A stretch of 9,093 nucleotides of DNA from Actinomycetes bacterium (GTDB lineage Bacteria > Actinomycetota > Thermoleophilia > Solirubrobacterales > Solirubrobacteraceae). The notes beneath the pieces were generated by a model, which saw only the letters and a list, made by a program, of their open reading frames with translations, did no database searches and was not told the DNA's origin. The stretch lies in contig JAEYAL010000128.1 in NCBI GenBank assembly GCA_023404805.1, positions 1 to 9,093 on the forward strand. Direction: 5' to 3'. The translations under genes were made by a program, and so were the position numbers. This document shows, one piece after another, positions 6,132 to 9,093 of this stretch. Within the stretch, counting starts at the first letter, position 1. Each line of letters opens with the position of its first letter.

Positions 6132-6203
6132 ATGAGAGAGCTGCAGGATCTGGGGAACTGTGGCGTCGTGCGGCCTGGATTTCTTTGGGGAGAGAGCTCA
6201 TGA
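6132..6203 (+). CDS. Putative 23-aa leader ORF overlapping the sigma factor start
   Basis: The ATG at 6132 opens a 23-codon frame that begins MRELQDLGNCGVV and ends GFLWGESS. Its TGA (6201-6203) overlaps the sigma factor ATG (6200-6202) as ATGA. A weak purine stretch (GAGAGG) lies about 11-12 nt upstream. The final codons contain the sigma factor's Shine-Dalgarno, so ribosomes translating this ORF would pass over it and could couple or attenuate expression. This is inferred from layout only. Confidence 0.4.
   Translation: MRELQDLGNCGVVRPGFLWGESS
6187..6196 (+). promoter_or_regulatory. Ribosome binding site of the sigma factor gene
   Basis: GGGGAGAGAG ends 3 nt before the ATG, with its GGAGAG core 5 nt away. 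It supports the start at 6200 over the longer in-frame reading from 6065, whose first 45 residues are Arg/Gly-rich and unlike sigma factors. Confidence 0.7.
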
Positions 6204-7168
6204 GCGGGCGCATCGTGTCGATCGACGAATCGACGTTGCACGAAAATGAAGAGCCGACGCCGGTCGACGGCGAGCTGGCGGCCCTTCAGGCCGTCCGGTC
6301 GCCGAAGCGCCGCAAGACGGATACCGACGAGGATCCGACGGATGGCGGCGTCGACGCGCTGCGGATGTACCTCCGCGCGATCGGACGAGTACCGCTGCTG
6401 ACGGCCGCTGAGGAGATCGAGCTCGCCAAGCGGATCGAGAAGGGCGACCTGGCGGCCAAGCAGCACATGGTCGAGGCCAACCTGCGCCTCGTCGTGTCGA
6501 TCGCCAAGGGCTACCTCGGGCGCGGCCTGGGCCTGCTGGACTTGATCCAGGAGGGTTCGCTCGGCCTGATCCGCGCGGTCGAGAAGTTCGACTACCGCCG
6601 CGGCTTCAAGTTCTCGACCTACGCCACCTGGTGGATCCGCCAGGCCGTCTCCCGCGCGATCGCCGACAAGGCCCGCACGATCCGCGTGCCGGTGCACATG
6701 GTCGAGAAGATCGGCCGCGTCGCGCACGCCGAGCGCCGCCTGATCGCCCGCATGGGCCGCGAGCCCTCGCTCACCGAGCTCGCCGAAGAGCTCGAGATGA
6801 CCGAGCACGAGGTCCGCGAGATCCAGCGCTACGGCCAGCAGCCCGTCTCGCTCGACAAACCCGTCGGCGACGAGGACGACACGAGCCTCGGCGATTTCGT
6901 CGAGGACACCGCGTCGCCGAGCGCCCTCGAAGTCGCCGCCTCGAGCATGCGCCGCACGCACGTCGACGAAGCCCTCGCCGAGCTCGGCGAGCGCGAGCGC
7001 CAGGTGCTGAGCCTGCGCTACGGCCTCGACGGCGACGAGCCGCACACCCTCGACGAGGTGGGCCGCATGTTCGACATCACGCGCGAGCGCGTCCGCCAGA
7101 TCGAAGGCCAGTCGCTGCGCCGCCTCCGGCTGCTCCCGCAGTCGCAGCCTTTGCGTGACGCCGGCTGA
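6200..7168 (+). CDS. rpoD: RNA polymerase sigma factor, SigA/RpoD type (group 1 or 2)
   Basis: The 322-aa protein has the sigma-70 regions in order. Region 1.2 is 'DALRMYLRAIGRVPLLTAAE' (52-71). Regions 2.1-2.4 span about 93-160, with 'NLRLVVSIAKGYLGRGL', 'LLDLIQEGSLGLIRAVEKFD', 'GFKFSTYATWWIRQAVSRAI' and then 'ARTIRVPVHM'. Region 3 is at 165-240, including 'PVSLDKPVGDEDDTSLGDFV'. Region 4 is at 253-312, with 'GERERQVLSLRYGLDG' and the helix-turn-helix 'TLDEVGRMFDITRERVRQIE'. It would recognise -35 and -10 promoter elements. The N-terminus is a short acidic tail without a large region 1.1. Primary versus nonessential group 2 sigma cannot be separated from sequence alone: the core is highly conserved, but 'GQSLRRLRLLP' differs slightly from the common 'AKALRKLR'. 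The gene has a strong Shine-Dalgarno, is preceded by a small overlapping ORF, is divergent from folE2, and ends before a strong hairpin. Confidence 0.93.
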   Translation: MSGRIVSIDESTLHENEEPTPVDGELAALQAVRSPKRRKTDTDEDPTDGGVDALRMYLRAIGRVPLLTAAEEIELAKRIEKGDLAAKQHMVEANLRLVVSIAKGYLGRGLGLLDLIQEGSLGLIRAVEKFDYRRGFKFSTYATWWIRQAVSRAIADKARTIRVPVHMVEKIGRVAHAERRLIARMGREPSLTELAEELEMTEHEVREIQRYGQQPVSLDKPVGDEDDTSLGDFVEDTASPSALEVAASSMRRTHVDEALAELGERERQVLSLRYGLDGDEPHTLDEVGRMFDITRERVRQIEGQSLRRLRLLPQSQPLRDAG

Positions 7169-7237
7169 TAGGGCGACACGGCGTATGGCGGGAACACCTG
7201 CGGTGGGCTCGCGTGATGCCGGCTAGCCACAAGCTCC

Positions 7238-7262
7238 GCCAGCCCGCGCCCAGCGGGCTGGC
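7238..7262 (+). terminator. Terminator hairpin after the sigma factor gene
   Basis: GCCAGCCCGC (7238-7247) and GCGGGCTGGC (7253-7262) pair perfectly over 10 bp with a 5-nt loop. It lies about 70 nt downstream of the stop codon. There is no T-tract, but the stem is very GC-rich. The rest of 7169-7319 shows no gene. Confidence 0.65.
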
Positions 7263-7319
7263 GCGACACCTGCGCTGATGCGGCCGGACCACCGGGCGCC
7301 GTCTTCGGGCGAGTCCCGC

Positions 7320-7325
7320 TACACT
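7320..7325 (+). promoter_or_regulatory. Candidate -10 box (TACACT) of tRNA-Tyr
   Basis: TACACT fits the TANNNT -10 pattern and lies 15 nt before the mature tRNA 5' end, implying a short 5' leader to be removed by RNase P. No strong -35 hexamer is seen. Confidence 0.5.
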
Positions 7326-7340
7326 TTCGCGACCTTGCTC

Positions 7341-7422
7341 GGAGGGATGTCCGAGTGGTTAAAGGAGACGGGCTGTAAACCCGTTGGCTCTGCCTACGCA
7401 GGTTCGAATCCTGCTCCCTCCA
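7341..7422 (+). tRNA. tRNA-Tyr (anticodon GUA)
   Basis: This is an 82-nt type II tRNA. The acceptor stem GGAGGGA pairs with TCCCTCC (7415-7421) and A7422 is the discriminator. The anticodon stem ACGGG/CCCGT frames the loop CTGTAAA with anticodon GTA at 7375-7377. A long variable arm (about 7386-7397) follows, as in bacterial tRNA-Tyr, and the T arm is GCAGG-TTCGAAT-CCTGC (7398-7414). CCA is not encoded, so it must be added post-transcriptionally. It reads UAC and UAU codons. Confidence 0.97.
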
Positions 7423-7424
7423 CT

Positions 7425-7466
7425 GGCCGACGTCGATGCCGCCGCTCGACGTCGGCCCCTTTGTTT
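7425..7466 (+). terminator. Rho-independent terminator of tRNA-Tyr
   Basis: GGCCGACGTCGA (7425-7436) and TCGACGTCGGCC (7446-7457) form a perfect 12-bp stem with a 9-nt loop, followed by CCCTTTGTTT. It begins 3 nt after the tRNA and is the only classic stem plus T-tract in the window. Confidence 0.88.
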
Positions 7467-7476
7467 CCGGGGCCGT

Positions 7477-7482
7477 TAGCCT
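7477..7482 (+). promoter_or_regulatory. Candidate -10 box (TAGCCT) of the unknown gene pair, leaderless
   Basis: TAGCCT lies 6 nt before the GTG at 7489 and just after the tRNA terminator. Spacing and sequence match the clpP and pgsA boxes, and no Shine-Dalgarno precedes the GTG, so the mRNA is probably leaderless. Confidence 0.5.
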
Positions 7483-7488
7483 GGCCCG

Positions 7489-8034
7489 GTGGCCGCCGAC
7501 GAGAACATCTTTCTCAATCCCGGTGCCCAGCTCGCAGGCGAAGTGGAAGCGATCGTCGAGCGCCTCGCCGCGGCGTCCGGAGTTCTTCCGGCGTCGACGC
7601 AAGCGGATTCGGAGTCGTACTACGCGTGCGCCGACGGACAATCGGTCGACCGCACCCAAAGCGCGCTGCTCTTGCGGACCGGCGCGGTGTGTGTCCTCGC
7701 AAGAGCCCTTGGATGGCACGGATCGGCACTCACCGCGCTACGGATCCGCCAGATCCATGAGGGCATCTTTCTGCCGGTCTTCGGGGCCGAGCAGACGCTC
7801 GGATTTCGCACGCCACCGGAGCGCGGCGAGCATCGAATCGACGACGGCGTCATCTACCCGATCTGGGTCGTCGACGGACCAGGCCGACCGCCGCGAACAG
7901 TCCCCCGCCATGGCGTGGTGGCAAACCAGGTTCTGCGTCGCGTCGAGGAGGCGTGCCGCGACTACGAGCTGGCGGTTTCCACGATCGAGCGAAACGCCGA
8001 CGGGACTAGCTTCTTGTCGGCGATGGTCGAGTAG
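7489..8034 (+). CDS. Protein of unknown function next to tRNA-Tyr
   Basis: I do not recognise this 181-aa protein. It appears soluble and cytoplasmic, with no signal peptide and no clear membrane helix. The N-terminal helix 'AGEVEAIVERLAAASGVLP' is followed by a central mixed region with 'QSALLLRTGAVCVLARALG' and 'GIFLPVFG', a strand-rich segment 'DDGVIYPIWVVDG' (119-130), and a C-terminal helix 'ANQVLRRVEEACRDYELA'. It has three Cys (47, 68, 156) without a metal-binding spacing. The GTG start is set by the TAGCCT box 6 nt upstream and by loss of coding character above it. Its GC3 is lower than in flanking genes: 11 of the first 42 codons end in A or T, against about one in 15 in the sigma-factor core. 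That and the tRNA neighbour suggest acquisition by transfer. It likely forms an operon with the 71-aa gene 30 bp downstream. Confidence 0.72.
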   Translation: MAADENIFLNPGAQLAGEVEAIVERLAAASGVLPASTQADSESYYACADGQSVDRTQSALLLRTGAVCVLARALGWHGSALTALRIRQIHEGIFLPVFGAEQTLGFRTPPERGEHRIDDGVIYPIWVVDGPGRPPRTVPRHGVVANQVLRRVEEACRDYELAVSTIERNADGTSFLSAMVE

Positions 8035-8051
8035 GGTTCAATGACGTCACA

Positions 8052-8058
8052 GGGAGGG
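8052..8058 (+). promoter_or_regulatory. Ribosome binding site of the 71-aa gene
   Basis: GGGAGGG lies 6 nt before the ATG at 8065, an excellent Shine-Dalgarno. It decides the start at 8065 over the in-frame ATG at 8041, which has none. Confidence 0.7.
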
Positions 8059-8064
8059 ACCGCC

Positions 8065-8280
8065 ATGTCGCCCACGCAACCCTCCGGCCCGATCGCTCCA
8101 TTCGCTGTCGGGTTGGACACGATGATCTTTCACGGCCAACCAGTTAGCCTCGCCTCGGATATCGGAGCGCTTACGCTGCTCCACGGCGCACTCCAGTCGG
8201 CGATCGCGTCGATGGACGACGCATGCGCAGTCGAGGCGGCCTACGACAGCGCCGTCGCGAGCCTCTCGGCCGGCGCCTGA
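8065..8280 (+). CDS. Small protein of unknown function, partner of the preceding gene
   Basis: This 71-aa protein is not recognised. It is acidic overall: the N-terminus 'SPTQPSGPIAPFAVGLDT' is followed by 'MIFHGQPVSL' and then two likely helices, 'DIGALTLLHGALQSAIASMD' and 'ACAVEAAYDSAVASLSAG'. No signal peptide or membrane helix is convincing. It starts at an ATG with a strong Shine-Dalgarno, 30 bp after the larger unknown gene, so the two are probably co-transcribed. Fourteen of 71 codons end in A or T, again more than in the housekeeping neighbours. The size ratio recalls toxin-antitoxin or effector-immunity pairs, but no motif supports either idea. Confidence 0.65.
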   Translation: MSPTQPSGPIAPFAVGLDTMIFHGQPVSLASDIGALTLLHGALQSAIASMDDACAVEAAYDSAVASLSAGA

Positions 8281-8379
8281 CGCGCCGCAACTCGACGCCG
8301 ACCCTGACGCCGCGCCAATCGCGCCGCAAAAAGATCAGGGTTGCCACGGCGGCCTGCGTTCACCACTGTCTGGGCCCGA

Positions 8380-9015
8380 GTGCAGGGGCGTGGACTAGCG
8401 ACGCGTTGGGCGCCCGCCACTGTGGTGGCGGTCGCTTCCCTGATGCCGGTCGCGCCCGCGGCGGGCGCCGCGAAGCGCGCTGACCTGGCCGTCAAGACGC
8501 CGAAGGTCAGCGTCACTGCGGTGCTGCCCGCCAAGCCGATCGAGCTGTCGGGCACCGTCCGCAACGGCGGCAAGGCGACGGCGAAGGCCTCGACGCTGCG
8601 CGGCTACCTCGCCAAGGGCGCCAAGCGCAGCAAGACCGACATCCAACTGCTCGGCAAGATCGCGGTGAAGCCGGTCAAGGCGGGCAAGACGCTGAAGGTC
8701 AAAGGCACCGTCATGGTCCCGGCGACCACGCCGACGGGCACGTACCGCGTGATCCTCTGCGCCGACGACGCCGGCAAGGTCAAAGAGAGCAGCGAGAAGA
8801 ACAACTGCCTGGCGGCCTCCGGGACGCTGACGGTGCTGTCGGCGCAAACCACGCCCGGCGTGATCCCCGGCGGCTCCACGCCCGTCCCCGGAGCGGGCGG
8901 CAACCCGGCGCCCGGCGGTGGCGACCCCGGCCCCGGCGGCAACCCCGGCCCAGGCCCTGGCGGTGGCGACCCGGGACCGACTGGCCCGAACCCCACGACG
9001 CCCGGCCCGACCACG
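8380..9015 (+). CDS. Secreted CARDB-domain protein with Gly/Pro-rich tail (3' end unresolved)
   Basis: From the GTG at 8380 the protein begins with a short Arg-containing n-region and a hydrophobic stretch 'APATVVAVASLMPVAPAAG' (11-29) ending in AGA-AKR, a good signal peptide with cleavage near residue 30. Residues ~35-153 form one CARDB-like beta-sandwich: 'LSGTVRNGGKATA' (56-68), 'VKAGKTLKVKGTVMVP' (99-114), 'GTYRVILCADDAGKV' and 'ESSEKNNC'. Cys127 and Cys143 are placed as in extracellular CARDB domains, where they can form a disulfide. Residues ~157-212 are a repetitive Gly/Pro/Asn/Thr linker (PGGGDPGPGGNPGPGPGGG type) that could span the cell wall. No stop is seen, and codon bias collapses at 9016. 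The start is uncertain: TTG 8341 is also in frame. The 99 nt before the start show no other feature. Function is unknown; CARDB domains mediate adhesion or protein contacts. Confidence 0.8.
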
Positions 9016-9091
9016 TCAGCAGCGCTGCGCCGATCACGAACTGCGCGATCAACACGATCACGAGCACGCGGTACGAGAGCTTGGCGGGCTC
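9005..9091 (-). other. Possible minus-strand coding fragment with a membrane helix
   Basis: Read from the right edge on the minus strand, 29 codons give EPAKLSYR followed by a strongly hydrophobic stretch 'VLVIVLIAQFVIGAALLTW'. All but one of these codons end in G or C. In the same DNA the plus-strand CARDB frame has 18 of 26 codons ending in A or T. This looks like part of a membrane protein entering from outside the window. It loses protein-like character left of about 9005, with no stop at that point. Confidence 0.45.
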
Positions 9092-9093
9092 GT

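Noticed and set aside
5999..7045. A 348-aa minus-strand reading opposite the sigma factor gene
   Set aside because: It is a mirror of strongly conserved sigma-70 codons; the Asp/Val/Ala/Leu-rich composition is a typical antisense shadow.
7341..7470. Attachment-site duplication of the tRNA-Tyr 3' end
   Set aside because: I looked for a second copy of the tRNA 3' end downstream in the window and found none, and there is no integrase gene, so an integrated element cannot be claimed.
8881..9015. Gly/Pro-rich repeat as a mobile or CRISPR-like repeat
   Set aside because: The repetition follows codons (PG, GGD, GGN) in the CARDB reading frame and is a protein linker; no unit with spacers is present.

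Overview
This is a GC-rich window with third codon positions that are almost always G or C. The gene content (SigA-type sigma factor, YtrA-type GntR regulator, archaeal-like FolE2/MptA, exported CARDB protein with a Gly/Pro-rich tail) suggests an actinobacterium. By general resemblance it is probably of the Thermoleophilia/Solirubrobacterales type, but that is inference, since no marker here was searched. Coding sequence runs off both ends, so the window may be a whole short contig.

Left part (1-2960): a 5'-truncated protein with a Pro-rich N-terminus and a PH-like C-terminal domain converges on clpP (minus strand). Divergent from clpP is a two-gene operon: a YtrA-type GntR regulator and a two-helix membrane protein with a PH-like tail, overlapping by ATGA. 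pgsA (phosphatidylglycerophosphate synthase) follows.

Middle part (2960-6010): two related hairpins separate pgsA from a SAM-dependent methyltransferase (minus). The methyltransferase is divergent from an HxlR-type regulator that carries a C-terminal SCP2-like domain. A convergent hairpin separates that regulator from folE2 (minus), which makes the first pterin intermediate of folate synthesis.

Right part (6010-9093): a primary-type sigma factor is preceded by a short overlapping upstream ORF. It is followed by a strong hairpin, tRNA-Tyr(GUA), and a textbook terminator. Next is a two-gene cassette of unknown function with clearly lower GC3 than its neighbours, sitting immediately after the tRNA. 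The last gene encodes a secreted CARDB protein. Its coding signal stops abruptly near 9015, where a hydrophobic minus-strand reading takes over.

Themes: (1) several genes look leaderless, with a TANNNT -10 box (TAGGCT/TAGCCT) 6-7 nt before the start codon; (2) tiny upstream ORFs whose stop overlaps the start of pgsA and of the sigma factor suggest translational coupling; (3) convergent genes are separated by hairpins. Most genes are housekeeping. The best candidate for something undescribed is the tRNA-Tyr-adjacent pair at 7489-8280.
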